Origin: Lewinellaceae bacterium | GTDB lineage: Bacteria; Bacteroidota; Bacteroidia; Chitinophagales; Saprospiraceae | DNA length: 64,000 nucleotides | Reading direction: 5' to 3' | Assembly (NCBI GenBank): GCA_020636325.1 | Contig: JACJYC010000005.1 | Location: 186,001-250,000, forward strand | Shown here: one piece after another, positions 42,710 through 49,694 of the stretch | How the letters are laid out: each line of letters begins with the position of its first letter | Numbering within the stretch: position 1 is the stretch's first letter | Made by a program: the position numbers and the translations under genes | Notes under the pieces: model-generated | What the model saw: only the letters and a program-made list of their open reading frames with translations | Database searches by the model: none | What the model was told of the DNA's origin: nothing

Positions 42710-44686
42710 ATGGTTACCAATTGCCGTCATAATAAAATAATGGGAATGGCTTGCGCTTGTCTCCTGGCCGTTCTGGTTACCGGGCAGGTTACCGCGCAGG
42801 TTCCGTTGGCCTGCAACGGCGATTTTTATCTGGCACTGGGTGCGGGCAGCAGCGCTACCAGGATCTACGTCCTTGAGGTTGATGAAGCCGGCAATGCGGT
42901 CTTTAATCCGCTTTCCGACCATAATACGGGCCAGAGTCTGAACGGAATGGGGTACCGGGTCACGGATAATTTGTTGTACGCTGTGAAATCTCCTCCGCTG
43001 GAATTGTTCTATATCGACGCGACCGGGATTGCCAAAAGCCTGGGTTTGCCTGCGGGTTCGGGCGTTGAGCTGGCCCAATACGACTTTTATACCGGAGCGG
43101 TTACGCCCGATGGGAAGTACCTGATCGTTTTCGGCACCAAATACGATGTGAACAAAATAGTGGTTCGGATCGACCTTACTAAGGACACCCACCCGATCAC
43201 GGTGGATAACCTGACCGGTCCGGAGGTAAACTGCGCCGATATCGCATTTGACCCCAATACCGGAACGGTTTATGGTTTTGACGCCATCAAAAACCGGTTG
43301 GTCAGGATCAACCTGGCTTATAACGAAGTCAGCGCTCCTTTCCCAGCCTATCCGGGTGCAGCCGTTATCGGTTCCTTGTTCTTTGACGCCTACGGCAACC
43401 TGTGGGGATACGGCCAGAAAACCGGCGAGAACAGCCAACGCACCCTGTACCGGTTTGATACCGAAACCGGCGCCGTAACGGAAGTCACGACAGGGCCGGA
43501 AGCCGCCAGGAGCGACGGGTGTTCCTGCCCGTTCACCATCAAATTGCGGGAATGGACGACCACGCCCAACGCGGCGCCCTGTACGCGGGTCCCTGTTTTC
43601 ATTGAGATCGTCAATGCATCCGAGGTGGTCAGCTCCGGTTTGCGGTTGACGCATGATTTTCCCGAAACCACCCGGATCGTTTCCATCGATACTCCGCTGG
43701 ACGGCATGCTGACGCAAGGCGGTCCCGGCTTTAATCATTTCACCCTTGAAGACCTGGATATTCCCCCCGGGGCCTGGCAGATCAGGTTGGAAATTGAATT
43801 GTTGCCGGATGCCGTTGGAGCTTATTCCCTGCAAAGCGAACTTGATTTGCTGCCTAAGTCACTGGGCGGAAGGACGGTTTCGGATAATCCGTTTACCATC
43901 CAAAGCGACGACCCGGCCATCATCAATGTCCTGCCGTTGCAGGTTGAATTCAGCCAATCCTCATCCGCCCTCTGTCCCGGTGAAGAAATCGTATTGGATC
44001 CGGGCATTCCGGGGGTAACCTATCAATGGAGTACGGGGTCGGCAGCGCCGTTCATTACCGTTTCGGAAGCGGGAGAATACACGGTAACCGTTACCAGCGG
44101 TTGCGATGAGGCCGTCGGTGCGATCGATGTGGAAAGTATTGAGCTGGCTGTAGAATTGGGTCCGGACCTGACCTTACAGCTCGGCGACAGTCTGGTTTTA
44201 AACCCGGTGATCCTTCCATCCGGGGAGACGCCCGGTTACCATTGGTCTTCTTCCAAAGGGAAAGGGTCGACATCCTGTACCGGGTGTAAAATTATCCGGG
44301 ACCGGCCGTTTGAAGACGTTACCTACTTTCTGGACGTGGTCAACGACCTGGGCTGCCATGCCCTGGACAGCATCCATATCCGGGTGGATAAGACCCGTTT
44401 AGTGTATATGCCCAATGCATTCAGTCCGAACGATGACGGCATCAACGATCGTTTTTTCATCGGGAGCCAATCGCCGGAGGAGGTGGTCAGGTTCCTGGTT
44501 TTTGACCGGTGGGGGGCGCTTGTCTACCAGCGGGCCGGCGGCGTTACCGGAGACCCTTCCATAGGTTGGACCGGTCAAATAAACGGCCGTCCGGCAGCGG
44601 AAGGCGTTTATGTTTACCTGGCGGAACTCCGTTTTCTGGACGGCGCGGTTGAGCGTTTTTCGGGGAGTGTGGTGTTGGTCAGGTGA
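42710..44686 (+). CDS. Secreted protein with DUF6923-like propeller region and gliding-motility (T9SS type B) C-terminus
   Basis: 658 residues. The longer ATG start is chosen because it gives the signal peptide a basic n-region (MVTNCRHNKIMGMACACLL). Residues about 35-265 are a beta-propeller-like module of the kind found before such domains (YVLEVDEAGNAVFNPLSDHN, AQYDFYTGAVTPDGKYLIVF, DIAFDPNTGTVYGFDAIKN). A DUF11-like domain (about 285-400) and a PKD-like segment (YQWSTGSAAPFITVSEAGEY) follow. The C-terminal about 95 residues, starting VYMPNAFSPNDDGINDRFF, are the type B sorting domain. Surface or released protein. Confidence 0.9.
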   Translation: MVTNCRHNKIMGMACACLLAVLVTGQVTAQVPLACNGDFYLALGAGSSATRIYVLEVDEAGNAVFNPLSDHNTGQSLNGMGYRVTDNLLYAVKSPPLELFYIDATGIAKSLGLPAGSGVELAQYDFYTGAVTPDGKYLIVFGTKYDVNKIVVRIDLTKDTHPITVDNLTGPEVNCADIAFDPNTGTVYGFDAIKNRLVRINLAYNEVSAPFPAYPGAAVIGSLFFDAYGNLWGYGQKTGENSQRTLYRFDTETGAVTEVTTGPEAARSDGCSCPFTIKLREWTTTPNAAPCTRVPVFIEIVNASEVVSSGLRLTHDFPETTRIVSIDTPLDGMLTQGGPGFNHFTLEDLDIPPGAWQIRLEIELLPDAVGAYSLQSELDLLPKSLGGRTVSDNPFTIQSDDPAIINVLPLQVEFSQSSSALCPGEEIVLDPGIPGVTYQWSTGSAAPFITVSEAGEYTVTVTSGCDEAVGAIDVESIELAVELGPDLTLQLGDSLVLNPVILPSGETPGYHWSSSKGKGSTSCTGCKIIRDRPFEDVTYFLDVVNDLGCHALDSIHIRVDKTRLVYMPNAFSPNDDGINDRFFIGSQSPEEVVRFLVFDRWGALVYQRAGGVTGDPSIGWTGQINGRPAAEGVYVYLAELRFLDGAVERFSGSVVLVR

Positions 44687-44689
44687 ATG

Positions 44690-44860
44690 GAGGAATGGAG
44701 GAATTGAGGAACTGAGGAATTGAGGAACTGAGTAATCGAGTAATCGAGGAACTGAAAGCAAAACCAATCGACGGACGCCCCAATCGGAACAATCGAACAA
44801 TCGAACAATCGGAACAATCATTTATTGAGGAACTGAGGAATTGAGGAATTGAAACCGCCG
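44690..44860 (+). repeat. Gene-tail repeat of GAGGAATTGAGG units with CGACGGACGCCCC core
   Basis: One complete unit of the 10485-11031 / 24285-24556 family, beginning 4 bp after the stop codon of the T9SS type B gene and in the same gene-relative orientation. Confidence 0.9.
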
Positions 44861-44874
44861 TTCCTTGATTTTTG

Positions 44875-45354
44875 CTAATATTCCATCTTGTCCCGCTTAT
44901 TTTTCCAGGCTTCAAACACGCGCATGCCCTCCGCCCGCATGGCCTGAAAGACGGGAATTTGCCGTTCTGAAACCGGGGTTTCCAACTCGCGATAGATAAA
45001 ATCGTCGTCAAATCCGATGGCAGCGGCGTCCTCGCGCGTGCAGGCATACACTACCCTGCCGGGGCGAGCCCAGTAAATAGCGCCCAGACACATAGGGCAG
45101 GGTTCGCAGGAAGCGTATATGGTGCAGCCGTCCAACTGGAAGGAGCCGATAAGGCGGCAGGCTTCACGGATGGCCTCTACTTCTGCGTGGGCCGTAGGGT
45201 CATTGGAAGAGGTTACCCGGTTGTAGCCGCTGCCGATGATTTGCCCGTCCCTGACAATAACCGCGCCGAAGGGCCCGCCTGCGTTGCGATCTATCCCGGT
45301 TTGGGCCAGCTCGATGGCCAGTTGCAGGAATTTTTGGTCTTCTTTGGAGATCAT
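44875..45354 (-). CDS. guaD: Guanine deaminase, CDA-type
   Basis: 159 residues. Deaminates guanine to xanthine. The zinc motif is HAE (56-58) and PCPMC (Cys86, Cys89) in YASCEPCPMCLGAIYWARPG. The C-terminal segment AAAIGFDDDFIYRELETPV, with the closing FEAWKNKRDKMEY, matches Bacillus GuaD and distinguishes it from tRNA adenosine deaminase, which lacks this domain-swapped tail. A promoter box is 27 bp upstream of the start codon. Confidence 0.92.
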   Translation of the reverse strand: MISKEDQKFLQLAIELAQTGIDRNAGGPFGAVIVRDGQIIGSGYNRVTSSNDPTAHAEVEAIREACRLIGSFQLDGCTIYASCEPCPMCLGAIYWARPGRVVYACTREDAAAIGFDDDFIYRELETPVSERQIPVFQAMRAEGMRVFEAWKNKRDKMEY

Positions 45355-45380
45355 AGGATCGATTGCATGATTTCAGGTTG

Positions 45381-45388
45381 CAAAGATA
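45381..45388 (-). promoter_or_regulatory. -7 box (TATCTTTG) for guaD
   Basis: Perfect TAnnTTTG on the minus strand 27 bp before the guaD ATG (start at 45354). Confidence 0.65.
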
Positions 45389-45470
45389 AGAAGGATCGGC
45401 AAGCGGCCCGTCCGGTAGCCGGATTAAAGTAAAATGCCTATTTTAGCCGCAATCTAACCGGATATACTGT

Positions 45471-47126
45471 ATGAAGCAATACCTTTTACCCGCTTTGCTG
45501 ACCTTCGCTCTCCTGACGGGTTGCGGTTTCCTCCACGCCAACACCGGCCGGCTCAAAGTCCGGGTAGTACCCGTTCGGGAGCTGGACGGCCTGACGGGCA
45601 ACCACCAACGGATCACCCCGCTGAGTCAGGGGAACAAGTTCTTCCTCGACAAAACCGACGGCTTTATTCTGGAAATCCCGTCCAGCGCCCTGCCGGGCGA
45701 TATCGCCGGGATGAAGGTTATTTCCGGGCCGGACACCTTCAATCTGACCACCTCAGGGCCCATTGTCCTGGAAGGATTCGTACCGGGTGAACCGACCGTC
45801 AAGCTTATACCGGTTGACCTGAACGGGGCCGCGCTGAAGTTCAAGGCAAGTTTTCCCGATAAGGTCAGTCTGAAACTGATCGGCAGGACGCCGGTGTTCA
45901 AAAATGACGCTATAGTACTGGGCATTCTCATTTTATTGCTTGCCCTGGTGTTCTGGACGGAGCGGCAGGCGGCATTCAGGGGGTTTTACAAATACGTCCC
46001 ATCCTTGCTGTTGTGCTATTTTTTGCCCTCCATTTTCAATTCGCTCGGCATCATATCCGGGGAATACTCCGGGTTGTACACCATCACATCCCGTTACCTG
46101 TTGCCGGCCTGTTTGATCCTGTTGTGCATCAGCATCGACTTCAAGGGCATCCTCAACCTGGGTCCCAAGGCGCTGATCATGTTCCTGGTAGCAACCCTGG
46201 GGATCATTCTCGGCGGGCCGGTAGCCATTCTTGCGGTGAAGACCTTTGCACCCGGATTAATGGGCAGCAATCCGCAGGATCTCTGGAAGGGCATGTCGAC
46301 CATCGCCGGCAGCTGGATCGGCGGGGCAGCCAACCAGGCAGCAATGAAACAGATCCACAATGTGAGCGATAACCTGTTCGGCACCATGATCATCGTCGAT
46401 GTGGTGGTGGCCAATATCTGGATGGGTTTCCTGCTGTACGGCGCCAAGATCTCCGGCAAGATCGACCGGTGGCTCAAGGCTGATAACTCGGCGGTGGAGG
46501 ACCTGCGTCAAAAAGTGGAAAATTACCAGGCCAGCGTGGCGCGTATTCCCGGCACCACGGACCTGTTCATGATGTTGGCGGCGGCGTTCGGCGGCGTTGC
46601 GCTGGCCCATTGGGGCGCCTCGGGCGTTGCCAACTGGTTGGGCAGATATTTGCCGGAGCTGGAAAAACTCAGGTTGGAATCCTTTGCTTCCTCATTCCTT
46701 TGGCTGGTGGTCATTGCCACTACGCTGGGGCTGGTTTTTTCATTTATGCCCAGGATCCGGCAACTGGAGGGCGTGGGCGCCTCTAAATGGGGCAGCGTCT
46801 TCATTTACCTGCTGGTAGCGACCATCGGCATGAAGATGGACCTTGGGGAAGTCTATAAGAACCTCGGATTGTTTGCGATCGGGATCATCTGGATGGGCGT
46901 TCATGTCGGTGTATTACTGGTGGCAGCCAAGCTGATCCGCGCGCCATTCTTTTTTGTGGCGGTCGGCAGCCAGGCAAACGTAGGCGGGGCAGCTTCCGCA
47001 CCGGTGGTGGCATCGGCCTTTAGTCCTGCGTTGGCGCCCGTCGGGGCATTGCTGGCGGTTTTGGGTTATGCGCTGGGGACTTATGGCGCGATTGTTTGCG
47101 CGTTGCTGATGAAGTGGGTTTCCTGA
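45471..47126 (+). CDS. DUF819 (YjcL-like) integral membrane protein with extracytoplasmic N-terminal extension
   Basis: 551 residues. Residues about 150-550 are a polytopic membrane domain of the DUF819 family with about 10 helices; family motifs include GSWIGGAANQAAMKQ, GTMIIVDVVVANIWMGFLLY and GSQANVGGAASAPVVASAF. The GG-rich re-entrant-like segments suggest a transporter related to 2TM-repeat Na+/solute families. Unusual is an added about 130-residue extension: signal-like start with TGC lipobox (LLTGCGF), then a soluble beta domain (RLKVRVVPVRELDGLTGNHQ to NGAALKFKASFPDKVSLKL). Substrate unknown. Confidence 0.87.
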   Translation: MKQYLLPALLTFALLTGCGFLHANTGRLKVRVVPVRELDGLTGNHQRITPLSQGNKFFLDKTDGFILEIPSSALPGDIAGMKVISGPDTFNLTTSGPIVLEGFVPGEPTVKLIPVDLNGAALKFKASFPDKVSLKLIGRTPVFKNDAIVLGILILLLALVFWTERQAAFRGFYKYVPSLLLCYFLPSIFNSLGIISGEYSGLYTITSRYLLPACLILLCISIDFKGILNLGPKALIMFLVATLGIILGGPVAILAVKTFAPGLMGSNPQDLWKGMSTIAGSWIGGAANQAAMKQIHNVSDNLFGTMIIVDVVVANIWMGFLLYGAKISGKIDRWLKADNSAVEDLRQKVENYQASVARIPGTTDLFMMLAAAFGGVALAHWGASGVANWLGRYLPELEKLRLESFASSFLWLVVIATTLGLVFSFMPRIRQLEGVGASKWGSVFIYLLVATIGMKMDLGEVYKNLGLFAIGIIWMGVHVGVLLVAAKLIRAPFFFVAVGSQANVGGAASAPVVASAFSPALAPVGALLAVLGYALGTYGAIVCALLMKWVS

Positions 47127-47135
47127 ATGGTGAGG

Positions 47136-47163
47136 GCACTCAGGGCACTTAGGGCACTCAGGG
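47136..47163 (+). repeat. 9-bp tandem repeat (GGGCACTCA)n at the DUF819 3' end
   Basis: Three copies of AGGGCACTC/AGGGCACTT begin 10 bp after the DUF819 stop codon. The remaining 47164-47431 is AT-rich without a gene. Confidence 0.85.
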
Positions 47164-47431
47164 GAAGTTTGCAGACATTCTTTGGGTTGGTTGATTTTCA
47201 ACTTATTGCATTGTTATTTCAGGAGATCAAAATACAATATATCAAGATTTGCATATTTTTTGAAATTTAATGTAAAATGGCGGCTTTTTATTACCAAATC
47301 TTCAAATGTCCAATTCCTTCATTTAAGAATTCTTAAAAACCCGCGGTGTGACAGGTGTGATTCTTAGATAATATCAAAAAACGGGAATAATTTTAATGAT
47401 TTCTAAAATTTTTGATTTTCTTTTTGAAAAA

Positions 47432-47463
47432 TTTGCATAAAAATGGCATCTATTTTATCTTTG
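47432..47463 (+). promoter_or_regulatory. Consensus Bacteroidota promoter of the tRNA-like RNA unit
   Basis: Perfect TTTG (47432-47435), 20-bp spacer and perfect TATCTTTG (47456-47463) predict a start near 47470, about 42 nt before the first cloverleaf. Confidence 0.85.
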
Positions 47464-47511
47464 CATCATCAGAAAGCGAAAAAGCAAAGGCTTTACAAAA
47501 CGCTTCAAACA

Positions 47512-47665
47512 CTGTGAGGTGATGAAACAGGCAGCCATGCCCTCTTGTCTCGGGGGTAGGGATAAACGGGATAAACACAGCATAAATCCTTCGGGATTAG
47601 GGTTGACCACTTAACCTTGTGCTGCGGCTAACCGCCCTTTGAAGGTTCGAATCCTTCCCTCACAG
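47512..47665 (+). ncRNA. tRNA-like RNA 1 with 84-nt structured variable arm
   Basis: Cloverleaf: acceptor CTGTGAGG / CCTCACAG (8 bp, perfect); D-stem ATG / CAT with loop AAACAGGCAGC (GG pair present); anticodon stem CCCTC / GGGGG with 7-nt loop TTGTCTC; T-arm GAAGG-TTCGAAT-CCTTC with canonical T-loop. The 84-nt region between anticodon and T stems folds as AGGG..CCCT, bulge ATAAA, CGG..CCG, and inner hairpins (AATCC-TTCG-GGATT and GGTT..AACC). No CCA encoded. Acceptor/T geometry is 8/5, as in bacterial tRNA-Sec, but the anticodon reads GTC. It shares D-loop, T-loop and stems with RNA 2 at 47787, with compensating base changes, so the fold is real. Decoding role doubtful. Confidence 0.72.
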
Positions 47666-47669
47666 CTCC

Positions 47670-47762
47670 GTTTGACAAAGCTTCAGCGAAGTCAGGCACC
47701 GTCTGACAAAGCTTCAGCGAAGTCAGGCACCGTCTGACAAAGCTTCAGCGAAGTCAGGCACC
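47670..47762 (+). repeat. Three tandem 31-bp hairpin repeats between the two tRNA-like RNAs
   Basis: Units at 47670-47700, 47701-47731 and 47732-47762 are near-identical (GTCTGACAAAGCTTC, AGC, GAAGTCAGGCACC). Each folds as CTGA..TCAG with inner CTTC/GAAG. No spacers, so not CRISPR. A GTCCTG/CAGGAC hairpin follows at 47763-47779. Confidence 0.92.
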
Positions 47763-47786
47763 GTCCTGAAAAGCAGGACTTAAATA

Positions 47787-47905
47787 CTGTGAGGTGGTGA
47801 AACAGGCAGCCACGCCCTCCGGTCACGAGGGTGGGGAAGGACGGGAAAAATCGAGCGTTTCGCGTGACTAACCGCCCCTTGGAGGTTCGAATCCTCCTCT
47901 CACAG
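47787..47905 (+). ncRNA. tRNA-like RNA 2 with 49-nt structured variable arm
   Basis: Acceptor CTGTGAGG / TCTCACAG (one G-U), D-stem GTG / CAC with the same loop AAACAGGCAGC, anticodon stem CCCTC / GAGGG with loop CGGTCAC, T-arm GGAGG-TTCGAAT-CCTCC. Variable arm: GGGG..CCCC, 5-nt bulge AAGGA, CGG..CCG, then GACTAA and a GCG-TTTC-CGC-like hairpin. Compared with RNA 1, D-stem G-C replaces A-T, T-stem and variable-arm pairs also covary, while both anticodon loops keep GTC at 34-36. Position 33 is G rather than U, which argues against normal decoding. Confidence 0.72.
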
Positions 47906-47912
47906 CAAAACG

Positions 47913-47953
47913 AAAGCCATGTTCCTTTTGACGGGAGCATGGCTTTTTATTTT
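47913..47953 (+). terminator. Intrinsic terminator of the tRNA-like unit
   Basis: Stem AAAGCCATG(TTCC) / (GGGA)GCATGGCTTT followed by TTATTTT closes a transcript of about 480 nt that starts near 47470. Confidence 0.85.
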
Positions 47954-47976
47954 GACAAAATCCGGAGGCCGCTAGT

Positions 47977-48189
47977 CTATCTTTTACTTACGGCTACTGC
48001 TCCGGCCAACAGGCCAAGGGCGCCGAGCCCAAGTAAAATATAGGCCTGGTTCATGCCGCCTTTGTCCTCGGCGCTGAGCTCCAGATCGCCGATCCGGATA
48101 TCGGCTTTGTTATCGTCCAGTTTGGTAAATCCGTAGATGCCCAGGGCGATGCCGAGTACCATCAGCAGGATGCCGATATTCTTTCTCAT
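47977..48189 (-). CDS. Small two-helix membrane protein (DUF3185-like)
   Basis: 70 residues with two transmembrane helices (NIGILLMVLGIALGIYGFTK and YILLGLGALGLLAGAVAVSK) flanking a short soluble loop (DIRIGDLELSAEDKGGMNQ). Resembles small stress-induced membrane proteins of the DUF3185 kind. Last in a four-gene minus-strand cluster with YtxH and holin-X proteins. Confidence 0.72.
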   Translation of the reverse strand: MRKNIGILLMVLGIALGIYGFTKLDDNKADIRIGDLELSAEDKGGMNQAYILLGLGALGLLAGAVAVSKR

Positions 48190-48219
48190 ATGTGGATTGT
48201 TTAATTGGTTAATGGAGCA

Positions 48220-48570
48220 TTAGGGATGTCTATAGGTTGAATCTGCACCATTTTCATTTCCGGTCGTTTCACCTTCCGGATTCCCGGCTATGGATTCCAG
48301 TATGGGAATTATGACCGGTAAAGCTTTTTGCCACCAGGGCTGTTCCGCGACCGGTTCCGGTTTCCCGTTTTCCCGGTTGCCGCGAAGCCAAAGGGAGGCC
48401 AGTCCTGCCAGGGAGGCCGGCAAGGCCATTTTTCCCAGCAAGAACCGCCCGGCTTGCTTGCGGGTATTTACCATGCCTTGGGCAAATGCATGTTTGGCCA
48501 CCTCCATTTGCAGTTTCAATTTTTCCTGCTCCCGTTCGAGGTCAGCCAGGGTTCGGATAGGATTTTTCAT
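48220..48570 (-). CDS. Hypothetical protein of the envelope-stress cluster
   Basis: 116 residues. N-terminal half is a charged helix (LADLEREQEKLKLQMEVAKH), then a hydrophobic segment (FLLGKMALPASLAGLASLWL) and a second short one (WWQKALPVIIPILESIAG), with a polar tail. It starts 12 bp after the holin-X gene stop codon. The same size and order next to YtxH/holin genes is seen in many Bacteroidota, so a role at the inner membrane with those partners is likely. Exact function unknown. Confidence 0.7.
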   Translation of the reverse strand: MKNPIRTLADLEREQEKLKLQMEVAKHAFAQGMVNTRKQAGRFLLGKMALPASLAGLASLWLRGNRENGKPEPVAEQPWWQKALPVIIPILESIAGNPEGETTGNENGADSTYRHP

Positions 48571-48582
48571 GGTGCCTTTCTT

Positions 48583-48933
48583 TTAGTCCAGGAAAGCTTT
48601 CAGGATTACAGCCAGAACCGGGTTAGTCACCAACCGGTGCCTCATCAGGTAGATTACGGCGGCCACCAGAAAATAGGTGCCTCCGACAGCCAGAAATCCC
48701 TGGGTGTACGACCCCCACACGCCGCCCAGGTAGAAGCCTGCCGCGATGGACAACAGGACCATTGACAGCGCGACAACGGAGGTTACCGCGACCAGGGTGA
48801 TCAGCGCGGCGGTGGTTTTGGCCAGTCGCCCGGCAAATTCCAGCCGGTAATATTCGACCTGCTGGCGGGCGTATTGCCGGGCGTATTCCATCGTTTCTCC
48901 GGCAGTTTGCAATAATTCTTCCGAATGATTCAT
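48583..48933 (-). CDS. Phage-holin-like (holin-X, superfamily III) protein
   Basis: 116 residues. An N-terminal amphipathic helix (ELLQTAGETMEYARQYARQQ, VEYYRLEFAGRLAKTTAAL) leads into two transmembrane helices (LITLVAVTSVVALSMVLLSI and GFLAVGGTYFLVAAVIYLM). This is the Actinobacterial Holin-X domain type, which is chromosomal and not phage-derived despite the name. Neighbour of YtxH, suggesting an envelope-stress module. Confidence 0.85.
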   Translation of the reverse strand: MNHSEELLQTAGETMEYARQYARQQVEYYRLEFAGRLAKTTAALITLVAVTSVVALSMVLLSIAAGFYLGGVWGSYTQGFLAVGGTYFLVAAVIYLMRHRLVTNPVLAVILKAFLD

Positions 48934-48954
48934 GGTGCAGATTTAACAACCGGG

Positions 48955-49317
48955 TCAATGAGTTGAGTTATTCCCGACTGCATTTTCAATTTTGTCGGCG
49001 GTAGACTTCATCCGGGCTTTTGCCTTATCAGCGCCCTTTTTGAGGTTTTTCTTCACGCCGTCTACATTGTCTTCTGCCGTTTCGGCCATTTCCTCAATTT
49101 TCGATTTCGCGGTAGTCGTCATATTGTCAAACCAGGATTTGGCGTCGGTGGCAAGCTGGGAGAAGCGCTCCGACAACTGGTCAGCCTGATCCCTGACCGC
49201 TTTCTTGGCTTTTTTGCGCATTCGTTTGCCTTTCTCGGAGTTGAGATAATAACCGAATGCCCCCCCGGCCAACAGGCCGGCGCCGATTGCCATCAACATT
49301 TTTGATCGATTGTTCAT
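48955..49317 (-). CDS. YtxH domain-containing protein
   Basis: 120 residues. N-terminal short hydrophobic segment MLMAIGAGLLAGGAFGYYL followed by the YtxH motif NSEKGKRMRKKAKKAVRDQA, then a long charged helix (LKKGADKAKARMKSTADKIE) as in plant-LEA-like/apolipoprotein repeats. Members are general-stress proteins bound to the membrane. First gene of the four-gene cluster; a CsbD stress protein is encoded 4 kb away. Confidence 0.9.
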   Translation of the reverse strand: MNNRSKMLMAIGAGLLAGGAFGYYLNSEKGKRMRKKAKKAVRDQADQLSERFSQLATDAKSWFDNMTTTAKSKIEEMAETAEDNVDGVKKNLKKGADKAKARMKSTADKIENAVGNNSTH

Positions 49318-49694
49318 GATTGAAATATTTTAAGTGAAAAAATAACAAAGTCTTATAACCAAAAAGGTTAAACACTTTTTGCTTTTGAGTAAATAAAATT
49401 GAAAGACTTGATTTTCAGGTCAGTAAATCAAGAAAGTCAGCAACTTTTATGATTATGTTGCTTTATATAATTTGAACGCACCATCCGGGTCAGTGTTCGG
49501 TGGAAATAAAAATAATTCCTGATATTTCAGAATTTCTAATAGCATTCCCCATTATTTTGCCTATCTTTCACCCTGATTGGCAGATAGATCATTCCTCCGG
49601 AACATGTATCCGAACGCGGAATGATCCTATTTCGGGCACGCCCTGAATCCTTACTACACTACAACATGAAAAAAAACGGTTTAAAAAAAGGTGA
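49318..49694. other. Leader region of the PAS/sigma-54 activator gene with a long hairpin
   Basis: Contains a near-consensus -7 box TATCTTTC at 49562-49569 and a strong inverted repeat, GATCATTCC (49587-49595) with GGAATGATC (49618-49626), extended by ATAG/CTAT around a one-base bulge. It would form a hairpin in the 5' leader of the downstream gene. No ORF and no -24/-12 promoter seen. Confidence 0.55.

Noticed and set aside
42572..43834. 420-residue minus-strand ORF
   Set aside because: Antisense to the T9SS type B protein; no signal peptide or domain.
47670..47762. CRISPR array
   Set aside because: Three contiguous repeats without spacers and no cas genes.
47512..47905. Calling the two cloverleaves ordinary tRNA-Asp (GTC)
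   Set aside because: The variable arms are 84 and 49 nt, the acceptor has 8 bp, U33 is absent in copy 2 and no CCA is encoded. tRNA-Asp is a class I tRNA with a 5-nt variable loop.
47692..47940. 82-residue minus-strand ORF over the repeat and second tRNA-like RNA
   Set aside because: Translates repeat units and the T-arm; the structured RNA on the other strand explains the sequence.
48583..48933. Prophage holin
   Set aside because: Holin-X family proteins are chromosomal envelope proteins; no lysin, capsid or integrase gene is nearby.
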